Assembly (NCBI RefSeq): GCF_009796745.1
Contig: NZ_CP047024.1
Span: 1,364,001-1,428,000 of the forward strand
Source: Paraglaciecola sp. L1A13
GTDB lineage: Bacteria; Pseudomonadota; Gammaproteobacteria; Enterobacterales; Alteromonadaceae
Reading direction: 5' to 3'
Length of the DNA: 64,000 bases
Of the stretch, positions 45,642 to 53,365 are shown piece by piece. The notes beneath the pieces were generated by a model. That model saw nothing but the letters and a program-made list of their open reading frames with translations. It ran no database searches and was not told where the DNA came from. A program made the position numbers and the translations under genes. Each line of letters begins with the position of its first letter. Positions within the stretch are counted from its first letter, which is position 1.

Positions 45642-46697
45642 ATGAAATCGTTTAATTGGGGCATTATCGGCCCAGGTTCAATTGCAGATATGTTCGCTGA
45701 CGCGTTAGCGCCGTCAACGCGGGGCAAACTATACGCGGTAGCCAGTCGTAACCTAGCCAAAGCGCAAGCCTTTGCTGACAAATACTCAGTGAGTAGCGCA
45801 GCAGGTGAAACAGCTGCAGCTGATAATGACTCAGCGGTTAAAGACCAGAAACCCAAGGCTTACGGCAGTTATCAAGAGTTGCTTGACGATCCCAAGGTAA
45901 ACGCCGTGTACATTGCAACACCGCAAAGCCTGCATTATCAACAAGCCAAAATGTGCTTAGAGGCTGGCAAACATGTATTGATGGAAAAACCGTTGACCAT
46001 AAATGCTGCGCAAACTGAAAAACTCATAGCACTGGCGCAAAGTAAAAATTTACTGCTGCAAGAAGGGCTATGGAGCCGTTTTATGCCGTGTTTTGAGCAA
46101 GTAAAATTGTGGCTAGATGAAGACCGTATTGGTGAGCTGCAATATATTTGTTCGGATATTGGCTTTGCCTTTGGTGATGAGCAAGGGCATAGATTGCATG
46201 ATCCAAATTTAGGTGGCGGAGCGTTACTCGATTTAGGAGTGTATAGCATTACGCTTAGTCAGTGCTTGATGCAGGAACATCCAAGCGAAATAAGTGCTAT
46301 GAGCCACTTTGGCAAACGTGAAGTAGATGAAAATACCGTCGTTAGTATGCGCTACCCGTCAGGGCGTTTTGCGCAGTTCACCTGCACCATTGCTGCACAG
46401 GCGAGTAATACCATGACGTTAATGGGCACGAAAGGGCGCATCGTGTTGCCCTATATGTTCTGGAACGGGAACAAGGCCATCTTACAAAAAGAAGGTGCCC
46501 AAGACGAAGTGATTGAATTTTCTCATCGTGTTAATGGCTTTGAATATCAAATCGAAGAAGCCATGAAAATGATCGATAAAAAGCGCGTGTGCAGCCAATT
46601 TATGCCCCATGACGACAGCCTTGCTGTGATGCAAACCATGGACGAAATTCGCCGCCAAATTGGCCTGAAATTTAGCCCTGACGCAGAGCGCATTTAG
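45642..46697 (+). CDS. Gfo/Idh/MocA-family NAD(P)-dependent oxidoreductase
   Basis: This 351-residue cytoplasmic protein has an N-terminal Rossmann domain (WGIIGPGSIADMFADAL) with the catalytic-loop motif EKPLT near residue 109. A C-terminal alpha/beta domain follows (GGGALLDLGVYSITLSQ, and VSMRYPSGRFAQF). AAGGAGG lies seven bases before the ATG. The closest family shapes act on sugars or trans-dihydrodiols; the true substrate is unknown. Confidence 0.88.
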   Translation: MKSFNWGIIGPGSIADMFADALAPSTRGKLYAVASRNLAKAQAFADKYSVSSAAGETAAADNDSAVKDQKPKAYGSYQELLDDPKVNAVYIATPQSLHYQQAKMCLEAGKHVLMEKPLTINAAQTEKLIALAQSKNLLLQEGLWSRFMPCFEQVKLWLDEDRIGELQYICSDIGFAFGDEQGHRLHDPNLGGGALLDLGVYSITLSQCLMQEHPSEISAMSHFGKREVDENTVVSMRYPSGRFAQFTCTIAAQASNTMTLMGTKGRIVLPYMFWNGNKAILQKEGAQDEVIEFSHRVNGFEYQIEEAMKMIDKKRVCSQFMPHDDSLAVMQTMDEIRRQIGLKFSPDAERI

Positions 46698-46773
46698 GGC
46701 GAGATGGTCACCGCTGTATAAGTGGTGATCTATCTTTACATTATTCAGTTATAAAACATTGCATTAAAGCTAT

Positions 46774-46788
46774 GTACAAAAAGTACAA
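46774..46788. promoter_or_regulatory. Palindrome TGTAC-N5-GTACA upstream of glyA
   Basis: A perfect 15-bp dyad (TGTACAAAAAGTACA) about 180 bases before glyA. The position and symmetry suggest an operator, but no named consensus is matched with confidence. Confidence 0.35.
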
Positions 46789-46966
46789 AATGACTAGAAT
46801 GTGCGCTCTTTTAAGCACTTAAATAGCCAGCGTAGCATTGCGTTTGATGGAATTTGCAGCCACGGCGTTAAGTGTCTATTGAGAATGTTGATTCTTGATA
46901 GGCCACAGCGTAACGGTTTAGCTAGTTCTATTAAGCAAGTGTAGCGGGCGCCCCTGAGGAGACCTG

Positions 46967-48223
46967 ATGTTATCACGTGACATGAATATTGCCGATTTTG
47001 ATCCCGAATTGAGTCAAGCTATCGCGCAAGAAACCCAGCGCCAAGAAGATCACATTGAGCTGATCGCCTCTGAAAACTACTGTAGTCCCCGGGTGCTTGA
47101 AGCCCAAGGTTCACAGTTAACCAATAAATACGCTGAAGGCTATCCGCACAAACGCTATTACGGCGGCTGTGAATATGTCGATGTTGCTGAAGACTTAGCC
47201 ATCGCACGGGCAAATCAATTATTCGGTTCTGATTACGCTAACGTACAACCTCATTCAGGCTCACAAGCCAACTCAGCGGTCTTTATGGCATTGCTTGAAG
47301 CGGGCGATACCGTATTAGGTATGAGTTTGGCTCACGGTGGTCACTTGACGCACGGTGCCCACGTTAGCTTTTCAGGTAAAACCTATCACGCAGTACAATA
47401 TGGTATTGATGAGCAAACGGGTAAAATCGATTATGACGCCGTTGAAGCATTAGCCTTAGAGCATAAGCCTAAAATGGTTATTGCTGGTTTCTCAGCGTAC
47501 TCTGGTATTGTTGATTGGCAGCGTTTCCGTGAAATCGCTGACAAAGTAGGCGCATTTTTATTGGTTGATATGGCACACGTTGCTGGTTTAGTCGCGGCTG
47601 GTTTGTATCCAAACCCACTGCCTCATGCCCACGTTGTTACCACGACTACCCATAAAACCCTAGCGGGCCCGCGTGGTGGTTTGATTTTGTCAGCTTGTGG
47701 CGATGAAACCATTTATAAAAAATTAAACAGTTCAGTTTTCCCTGGTAATCAAGGCGGCCCGTTATGCCATGTTATCGCGGCTAAAGCAGTGGCGTTTAAA
47801 GAAGCCCTACAGCCTGACTTTAAAGAATACCAGCAACAAGTATTACTAAATGCCAAGGCAATGGTTAGCGTAATGCAAGAACGCGGTTACAACATCGTGT
47901 CTGGCGGCACTGAAAACCATTTGTTCTTACTTGATTTGATTGCGAAAGACATCACAGGTAAAGATGCTGACGCCGCCCTAGGCCGCGCAAACATCACTGT
48001 AAACAAAAACTCAGTACCAAACGACCCACGTTCACCGTTTGTTACCAGTGGTTTACGTATCGGTTCACCCGCGATTACCCGCCGCGGCTTCAAAGAAGCC
48101 CAAGCGAAACAAGTCGCGACGTGGATTTGTGATGTTATCGACAATATCGAAGATGAATCCGTCATCGAACGCGTTAAAGGCGAAGTACTGGCCCTGTGCG
48201 GCGAGTTCCCTGTTTACGGCTAA
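46967..48223 (+). CDS. glyA: Serine hydroxymethyltransferase
   Basis: This 418-residue PLP enzyme interconverts serine and glycine with tetrahydrofolate. It opens [15 protein letters not shown] and has IELIASENY, the [18 protein letters not shown] block and the PLP lysine motif [14 protein letters not shown] (Lys near 229). GAGGAGACCTG precedes the ATG. It has a terminator. In Vibrio and Shewanella relatives glyA is typically followed by nrdR; here 12 kb intervenes. Confidence 0.97.
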   Translation: MLSRDMNIADFDPELSQAIAQETQRQEDHIELIASENYCSPRVLEAQGSQLTNKYAEGYPHKRYYGGCEYVDVAEDLAIARANQLFGSDYANVQPHSGSQANSAVFMALLEAGDTVLGMSLAHGGHLTHGAHVSFSGKTYHAVQYGIDEQTGKIDYDAVEALALEHKPKMVIAGFSAYSGIVDWQRFREIADKVGAFLLVDMAHVAGLVAAGLYPNPLPHAHVVTTTTHKTLAGPRGGLILSACGDETIYKKLNSSVFPGNQGGPLCHVIAAKAVAFKEALQPDFKEYQQQVLLNAKAMVSVMQERGYNIVSGGTENHLFLLDLIAKDITGKDADAALGRANITVNKNSVPNDPRSPFVTSGLRIGSPAITRRGFKEAQAKQVATWICDVIDNIEDESVIERVKGEVLALCGEFPVYG

Positions 48224-48246
48224 ACTGTAGATAGTTCGCATAATAA

Positions 48247-48274
48247 AAACGCACCTTTTTAGGTGCGTTTTTTT
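48247..48274 (+). terminator. Intrinsic terminator after glyA
   Basis: AAACGCACCT and AGGTGCGTTT form a perfect 10-bp stem with a TTTT loop, followed by a T-run to 48274. It marks the end of the core gene and the start of the accessory block. Confidence 0.92.
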
Positions 48275-48494
48275 GTGGCTAATTGATTGAGTTCAGTTCC
48301 TAAGTCAAAGAGCGCGTCAAATAATTGACTCTATAACCAATAGTTTAGTTCGGTTTCGATAGTATTTGAAGATGCTGTCTAAGCCGCCTTCTCAACGGAA
48401 AGTGTGTTCAATCAAGCTATCGGCCTAATATTAAGGCTTATTCAGTGTTAACAACATTTAGCAGAGTTTGATACTTAGTGTCTAACTTTTTAAT
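48275..48494. other. Intergenic region between glyA terminator and the accessory block
   Basis: About 220 bases without a credible coding frame. Nothing like an integrase remnant or direct repeat is visible at this edge. Confidence 0.45.
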
Positions 48495-48510
48495 TGGCGT
48501 GAAATTTGCT
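48495..48510 (+). promoter_or_regulatory. Candidate sigma-54 promoter, FlgO-like gene 1
   Basis: TGGCGTGAAATTTGCT shows the -24 GG and -12 GC elements with exactly ten bases between them, and TTGCT at -12. It lies 46 bases before the ATG of the FlgO-like lipoprotein. Match to TGGCAC-N5-TTGCW: the fifth and sixth bases of the -24 element differ (GT rather than AC). Confidence 0.6.
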
Positions 48511-48555
48511 CAGCTAATCTATTAATATTATTTGATTTAAGTTGTGGATATCAAA

Positions 48556-49224
48556 ATGTCGCGATTGATAAAAGTTACGTCCCTTACTCTAGTATCTAGC
48601 GTGTTATTTGGTTGTTCTTCTTTTAATTCTATGGATTCATTTAACGTGTTCGCTGATGGTGAGCCAAGCCCTCAAACACGGTTGTGTGCTGACGACACCG
48701 GCGAGTTTCACGAATGTCACGACATGCTCATAGATAACACCCAAGTAAAGGTTGTTGAGCGTGATCCCCGTTTATTTCATACTGATTTTAATTTTCAGCG
48801 TCTCGGTGAATATACCGAACAGATGGCAACGGATATGCAATTCGACTTACGAGATAGCATGATTGATACACCGGTGGCGGTGGCATCTTTTGTCTATTTA
48901 GACTCATCGCTACAATCAACCAACGAATTAGGCATTCAATTGGCTGAGAGCCTTATGAGTGAGTTGCAAAACGTAGGCTTGCCAATGAGCGATCATAAGC
49001 TGACTGGTTTGATCAATGTTAACGCCCAAGGAGACTTTGTTTTCTCACGCAATAAACTTGAATTAAAAAATAACCCAAACATTGGCTATGTGGTCACAGG
49101 CACCATGATAAAAAATGCCCGAGGCGTCATGGTGAATGCGAGAATGATTAATATTAAATCTAACGAAGTGAAAGCTAGCGCATCGAAGTTTTTGCCAAAA
49201 GCTATTGTGGATAATTTGATCTAA
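48556..49224 (+). CDS. FlgO-family outer-membrane lipoprotein 1
   Basis: This 222-residue lipoprotein precursor has a signal peptide with lipobox VLFGC (Cys20). The FlgO domain spans about residues 105-220, with TPVAVASFVYLDSSLQSTNELG near 109 and NARMINIKSNEVKASASKFLP at the end. FlgO in Vibrio cholerae is an outer-membrane lipoprotein needed for normal flagellar and surface properties, expressed under sigma-54/FlrC. I chose ATG 48556, because a GTG 12 bases earlier lacks a ribosome site. It is a clear paralogue of the protein at 58728 (shared TPVAV(A/T)SFV, GDF(V/I)FS and INARM-type blocks). Its job here is unknown. Confidence 0.82.
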   Translation: MSRLIKVTSLTLVSSVLFGCSSFNSMDSFNVFADGEPSPQTRLCADDTGEFHECHDMLIDNTQVKVVERDPRLFHTDFNFQRLGEYTEQMATDMQFDLRDSMIDTPVAVASFVYLDSSLQSTNELGIQLAESLMSELQNVGLPMSDHKLTGLINVNAQGDFVFSRNKLELKNNPNIGYVVTGTMIKNARGVMVNARMINIKSNEVKASASKFLPKAIVDNLI

Positions 49225-49811
49225 AGCGGCTTAAAATTTTCAAGTCAGAAATCAAAAATTTTGTATCATGTTATTTTCCACCTTTTATCTTCCATTCACA
49301 GAACTTTATCATCCATCGGTAGCATAAATATAAAGCGCGGCAGCAATTTGCCTGACGCAGCTTTTCAAGGCGATGATTTGCCGTCAAAATTAGAACGCTG
49401 TGGGTTCTGCAAGCAATACTCATTAGCAATAGGCCTCAATGCAGCCCTACTCATAGTAGATGTCGTTTTATTCGATACGTGCGTATAAATTAATATACCT
49501 AAAAAGGTTGAATTTATTCACTTATTTGCATATATATCCACCCTTACTGAATACCCTTTCCAGATAAAAACAGGGAATACGAGGCATATGATGCCGTTTA
49601 AAGGACTAAATTCTAAGAAATCCCTATTAAAGATACGAATTGTTCATTTTTTAATCGGTTTGTGAGCTGATGATTTTTATTAAAGATTTATAACATGTAG
49701 CCGTTAAAGTAAATGTACCACTTAAGGCTTTTTGCAAATCGTTAATTGATAATCAAAGACAAGTCTTTTGACTCTTCAATTAGCATAACGTTGTTAGATA
49801 GGAGTGTTGCT
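49225..49811. other. AT-rich region upstream of the fibre-subunit genes
   Basis: A 587-bp stretch between the FlgO-like gene and the first DUF4402 gene. Frames inside it (for example a 75-codon TTG-started frame at 49261-49488) lack ribosome sites and family resemblance. It probably contains the subunit promoter. No GG-N10-GC element was found close to the first subunit start. A GEMM-type cyclic-di-GMP riboswitch was looked for and not recognised. Confidence 0.45.
49755..49768. promoter_or_regulatory. Palindrome AAAGAC-N2-GTCTTT before the first fibre subunit
   Basis: A perfect 6-bp-arm dyad 44 bases before the ATG of the first DUF4402 gene. Its location suits an operator or promoter-proximal site. 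The regulator is unknown. Confidence 0.35.
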
Positions 49812-50447
49812 ATGCAACCAAATAAAACGAAAATCAGCTTGATCCTTGGAGCACTGTATTTGGGAGTGTCCGGCACTTCTATGGCCGCTTCCGAACCATT
49901 CATTATAACGGCTACAACAATTGAAGATGTAGAAATTGAGGAAACGACTCCACTCAGTTTTGGAGCTAATATCTTTATTACAACTGGCTCATGCACAATG
50001 GATGCTGCGGCACCTCCTACAGCTGATTTGCAAATCGGCAAAGGCGCAGATGATGCTGAAGTGGGTTACGGACTATTAAGTGGTGATGCTTGCATTGCTG
50101 GAGCAAAAGGAACACCTGGTGTATATACCGTTAGTGGTTCGGCAGGGTCAGTAGTTAATATTACCTTAGGGGGTATTACAACTGCTGATTTTACATATGT
50201 GCCTGACAGCAGTGCTTACAGTAGTTATGACGGTACGACAGGCGCAGATTCAATGGGAGCATTGTCTGCGTCTGCTACCACGACAGATACCTTAGCTGCA
50301 GCTGACGAAGACAGTGCGGCTACAACTCAGCATGCAATTGGTGGCGAATTAGTCTTCACGTTAGGTGGCACCCTGACAATATTGCAAGATTTAACGCCCG
50401 AAACTGTTTACGACGCTGAAACCTTCTTAGTGACAGTAACTTACTAA
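49812..50447 (+). CDS. DUF4402 fibre-subunit (pilin-like) protein 1
   Basis: This 211-residue exported protein starts at ATG 49812, with AGGAG eight bases upstream. A signal peptide is cut near residue 25 (GVSGTSMAA). The mature part has the DUF4402 layout: LSFGANIFITTGSCTMD, a second cysteine in GDACIAGAKGTPGVYTVSGSAG, and the C-terminal GGELVFTLGGTLTI ... FLVTVTY strand. One disulphide is likely. DUF4402 proteins are exported beta-rich subunits resembling chaperone-usher pilins. The acidic, Ala/Thr-rich insert (about 130-175) looks like an exposed loop. Just ahead of a second subunit and the chaperone-usher genes. Confidence 0.82.
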   Translation: MQPNKTKISLILGALYLGVSGTSMAASEPFIITATTIEDVEIEETTPLSFGANIFITTGSCTMDAAAPPTADLQIGKGADDAEVGYGLLSGDACIAGAKGTPGVYTVSGSAGSVVNITLGGITTADFTYVPDSSAYSSYDGTTGADSMGALSASATTTDTLAAADEDSAATTQHAIGGELVFTLGGTLTILQDLTPETVYDAETFLVTVTY

Positions 50448-50493
50448 CTTACGTCAATTTAGTGACATTTATATGGATTAAAGGAGCTTTATA

Positions 50494-51141
50494 ATGAAAG
50501 CTAATGTTTTACAAAAATCACTGATTACGGCAAGTTTGTTGGTCGGTTTGTCTGCCACTGCTAATGCAGCGGAAGAGCCTATGTCGTTTTCATTTGAGAC
50601 AATAGTGGATGTATCTATAGCTGAACTTCAGGCTTTAGATTTCGGAGAAGATCTTGCTATAACTTCAAATACTAATTGTACCCTCTTAGTTAGCACAACA
50701 GCGAACCCAGGCTCAGTTGCAGCTAGACAAGGTTTAGGTACGGCGTTGCCTGCAGGTACGACGTATCAGACTAGAACGGGTGATTGCGATAACAATGGAA
50801 CTGGCACAGCTGGCATTTATACTGTTACTGGCGCGCCAGGAGTTGATGTTACTGTTACTGTTAACCCAATTGCTCCTGCCGGTGATATTGACTTCTCGTT
50901 TTTGCCTACAGGAGTGGCTGTTAACTATGTATTAGATACTGGTGACGATACGTTAGTAGACATTGCTAGTGGGGCTGACACCGACATCAGATTAGCTGCA
51001 GCTGGTGATGTATCCTTAACGGGTAGTCCAATTCCGGGGCAAACGTACGTTTACGTTGGCGGAACGTTAACGGCACAACGCACCCTTACAGCTGGAACAA
51101 CTTACAATACGCAAACTTTTATTATAGATGTAGTTTATTAA
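50494..51141 (+). CDS. DUF4402 fibre-subunit (pilin-like) protein 2
   Basis: This 215-residue exported protein starts with AAGGAGCTTTATA before the ATG and a signal peptide cut near residue 25 (LVGLSATANAA). It shares the DUF4402 pattern with subunit 1: LDFGEDLAITSNTNCTLL, GDCDNNGTGTAGIYTVTGAPG, VGGTLTAQRTL and the ending TFIIDVVY. The two cysteines fit one disulphide. It lies 46 bases after subunit 1 and ahead of a terminator-like hairpin, which would keep subunit transcripts more abundant than those of the assembly genes. Confidence 0.82.
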   Translation: MKANVLQKSLITASLLVGLSATANAAEEPMSFSFETIVDVSIAELQALDFGEDLAITSNTNCTLLVSTTANPGSVAARQGLGTALPAGTTYQTRTGDCDNNGTGTAGIYTVTGAPGVDVTVTVNPIAPAGDIDFSFLPTGVAVNYVLDTGDDTLVDIASGADTDIRLAAAGDVSLTGSPIPGQTYVYVGGTLTAQRTLTAGTTYNTQTFIIDVVY

Positions 51142-51179
51142 TTAAAAGTGTTGTTTGTATAGTTAAATGGAGTTGTAGC

Positions 51180-51228
51180 GCCATAACGTCTGAGTGTATT
51201 TACTCTTAAACGTTATGGCATTTTTTTT
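51180..51228 (+). terminator. Attenuator-type terminator after the subunit genes
   Basis: GCCATAACGT and ACGTTATGGC are perfectly paired arms around an inner GAGT/ACTC stem, followed by T8. It sits 39 bases beyond subunit 2. Partial read-through would give more subunits than chaperones and usher, a common arrangement in fimbrial operons. Its T-run is also part of a candidate sigma-54 promoter. Confidence 0.8.
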
Positions 51229-51231
51229 GCT
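51216..51231 (+). promoter_or_regulatory. Candidate sigma-54 promoter, chaperone genes
   Basis: TGGCATTTTTTTTGCT has GG and GC ten bases apart and TTGCT at -12. It lies 68 bases before the first chaperone ATG and overlaps the terminator T-run, so the T-rich middle is weaker evidence by itself. It is supported by the three similar sites elsewhere in the block. Confidence 0.45.
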
Positions 51232-51298
51232 TTGCAAATAATGTTTTCACTCGCAAAGACCGTCAGCAGTTTCATAGAACTAAGTAACGAGGGCATCA

Positions 51299-52135
51299 AT
51301 GATTCAAATATTTCATTTTGTTAGGGCTGAACATATATTAACAAGGCTTAATATCAGGTTTACCAAAATTGGTCTTTTTGTTGGGGGGGTAATACTCTCT
51401 CATTTAACTTTCGCGAATAATATTAGTTTGTCCACCCAGCGAATCTATGTAGACCAAAAGCACTCTAGCACTAACTTCGATATTAAGAATCGTGATAGTA
51501 CCGCACAAAAATGTGATCTTGGAATTACATATTTTGAATTTGACGAAAATGGCATTATGTCTGCCTATTCAGGCGTTTCTCCACCGGATAATGCGGCAGA
51601 GAACGTTGTTCGATTTTCACCCAAACATTTTGTAATTAAGCCTAATGCTAAGCAGACAGTGCGCTTTAGATTAAGGCGTAAAAGTGATACTCCAGTTGTC
51701 GAACACAGAAGCTACGTCACGCTTCAATGCAAAAGTACGCAAGCTAGCGAGAAAATAAGTGTAAATGGGGAACTGGCATCTATTCCGCTGCGCTCCCAAT
51801 TGCAGCAAAATATTCCCTTAATTGTGAGGCCAAGAAAGTTAGACGCAACACTAAAATTTAGTGATGTAACATTAGTTGATAATAAACTTTCGTTTGTATT
51901 ATCTCGTGAAGGAACGAAGTCTGTTTACGGCAAAGTAACGGTAGTTAATAAAAGTAATGGGCATATATTGAACGAATCAGCCAACTTTGCTATTTACCAT
52001 GAAACGAAGCAAAAGTATTTGCAAATGGCAGTACAAGAAAAGATTTCACTTGATGGTATTGTACTAAAATTTAATGAGTCGGAGCGCGAAGGTGATCTTT
52101 CTGCCGTATGGTCAAATAATATTGTTAGTCTGTAG
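51299..52135 (+). CDS. PapD-like periplasmic chaperone 1
   Basis: This 278-residue protein starts with GAGG eight bases before the ATG. A long basic n-region precedes a signal peptide cut near residue 39 (GLFVGGVILSHLTFA). It has the two-domain chaperone layout: STQRIYVDQKHSSTNFDIKNRD at the first strand, VRFSPKHFVIKPNAKQTVRFRLRR, then QNIPLIVRPRKL before the second domain. The Arg of the first strand matches the anchor residue of PapD. The second anchor position reads IP rather than IK. A cysteine pair may be present. It should hold the DUF4402 subunits in the periplasm until they meet the usher. Confidence 0.85.
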   Translation: MIQIFHFVRAEHILTRLNIRFTKIGLFVGGVILSHLTFANNISLSTQRIYVDQKHSSTNFDIKNRDSTAQKCDLGITYFEFDENGIMSAYSGVSPPDNAAENVVRFSPKHFVIKPNAKQTVRFRLRRKSDTPVVEHRSYVTLQCKSTQASEKISVNGELASIPLRSQLQQNIPLIVRPRKLDATLKFSDVTLVDNKLSFVLSREGTKSVYGKVTVVNKSNGHILNESANFAIYHETKQKYLQMAVQEKISLDGIVLKFNESEREGDLSAVWSNNIVSL

Positions 52136-52151
52136 ATTGAGGTTTAAATTT

Positions 52152-52943
52152 ATGAAAAAAGTCACTTCAAAGCGCTGGAATGCTTATATCGTTCGCTTTC
52201 TGCTCACTATTTTTACCTTATCTACACTTATTAGTTCATATAGCCATGCTTTGGGCCTATCAACTTTTCGAATTTATTTGGATAATGACCAGCGAACCAA
52301 AAATTTTATTGTGTACAACAAAGACGAGTATACGCAGCATTGTAAACAATTTTTAAGGCACTATGAGATAAATGTAGATGGTGAATTAAAAGCATTGCCA
52401 TTAGATGTTGTGCCAGATATTGCGGCTAACGCTTGGATTCGATTTTCACCTCGTCACTTTAGTGTTGCACCTGGTACATCTCAAACAGTTAAATTTCAGT
52501 TGAAGCGAAGAGCCAAAACCATTGCGGCAGAATATAGAGCGCATTTGTCACTCGAGTGCAGCTATGATCAAGATGAAGTAAAACTAAATAATGATATTCA
52601 ATATGGTCTACAGCCTACATTAAGGCATAACATTCCTATTGTGGTGCGAACCGGTAAGTTGGAAGCCTCTATACAATTTGATCACCTTAATATTTCTGGT
52701 GAAACCTTGAGTGTTGACATTCTTCGCTCTGGCGAGCGTTCGGTAAGTGGGAAACTAGAATTAATCGACAGTCGTTCAAACCAAGTAATTAGTAAACAGC
52801 AACACGTGAATATTTATCAAGAAATGGAATTTAAAAACGTCAAATTATCGACTAACGGTATCGACCAAGCCCACTTGATTTTAAAGTTTAGCGAAAAAGA
52901 TGAATTGACGGGACCAGTAGTAGTTGAGCAGAAGCTGGGTTAA
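52152..52943 (+). CDS. PapD-like periplasmic chaperone 2
   Basis: This 263-residue paralogue of chaperone 1 starts at ATG 52152 (GAGG ten bases upstream). A signal peptide is cut near residue 33 (STLISSYSHA). Landmarks repeat those of chaperone 1: STFRIYLDNDQRTKNFIVYNKDE, IRFSPRHFSVAPGTSQTVKFQLKRR and RHNIPIVVRTGKLEAS. It begins 16 bases after chaperone 1 stops. Two chaperones for one usher suggest division of labour, for instance one for the major subunits and one for the minor subunit, but the sequence does not prove this. Confidence 0.85.
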   Translation: MKKVTSKRWNAYIVRFLLTIFTLSTLISSYSHALGLSTFRIYLDNDQRTKNFIVYNKDEYTQHCKQFLRHYEINVDGELKALPLDVVPDIAANAWIRFSPRHFSVAPGTSQTVKFQLKRRAKTIAAEYRAHLSLECSYDQDEVKLNNDIQYGLQPTLRHNIPIVVRTGKLEASIQFDHLNISGETLSVDILRSGERSVSGKLELIDSRSNQVISKQQHVNIYQEMEFKNVKLSTNGIDQAHLILKFSEKDELTGPVVVEQKLG

Positions 52944-53365
52944 GGCCTAATCATTCTTCTAGCCTTCTATTCTCGCGCTAAAATCACCCTAAATTATCGC
53001 GACAAGAACTCAACTTTAAGTTAACTGTTTCAATTAAGTATTTTCGTACATGCAATTTCGGAAAGTTTATTGTTTGAGATTGTTCTGGCGGTCTAGGTAG
53101 GCCGTTTAAGTTTTTGGTTATCAAACACCGAAACGAGTCTCTCCTAAGCGTTATTCTCAAAAATAGTAATGCCTTCAAACTGTTACACTCCTTTCTTTTA
53201 TTATGTTGGTTTGGCACAAAATCTGCAAATTAAATTCATTATGCCACTAAGTGTCAACATTCAGACAACTCTGGACACGCAGATTGCCAAATGGAAGTTA
53301 TATAATGTTGTATCACCAGCCTCTTTTTTTGCACTTCAACTTGTCCATTAAATTGGTTGTCTAGC
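52944..53365. other. Intergenic region upstream of the usher
   Basis: A 422-bp gap inside the cluster. Two short frames (one per strand) lack ribosome sites and family resemblance. It contains the candidate sigma-54 site at 53212-53227, so it is best read as a long promoter/leader region. Confidence 0.5.
53212..53227 (+). promoter_or_regulatory. Candidate sigma-54 promoter, usher gene
   Basis: TGGCACAAAATCTGCA matches the -24 TGGCAC hexamer fully and the -12 TGC(A), with GG and GC ten bases apart. It is the best of the four sites. It lies 139 bases before the usher ATG. Confidence 0.65.

Noticed and set aside
49261..49488. 75-codon plus-strand frame upstream of the fibre genes
   Set aside because: TTG start without a ribosome site, no family resemblance, and AT-rich surroundings; more likely chance.
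49225..49811. A cyclic-di-GMP (GEMM) riboswitch before the fibre-subunit genes
   Set aside because: Looked for because cyclic-di-GMP genes are frequent in the window, but the conserved core was not found.
52984..53351. Two overlapping short frames on opposite strands in the gap before the usher
   Set aside because: Neither has a ribosome site or recognisable family; a candidate promoter lies inside the gap.
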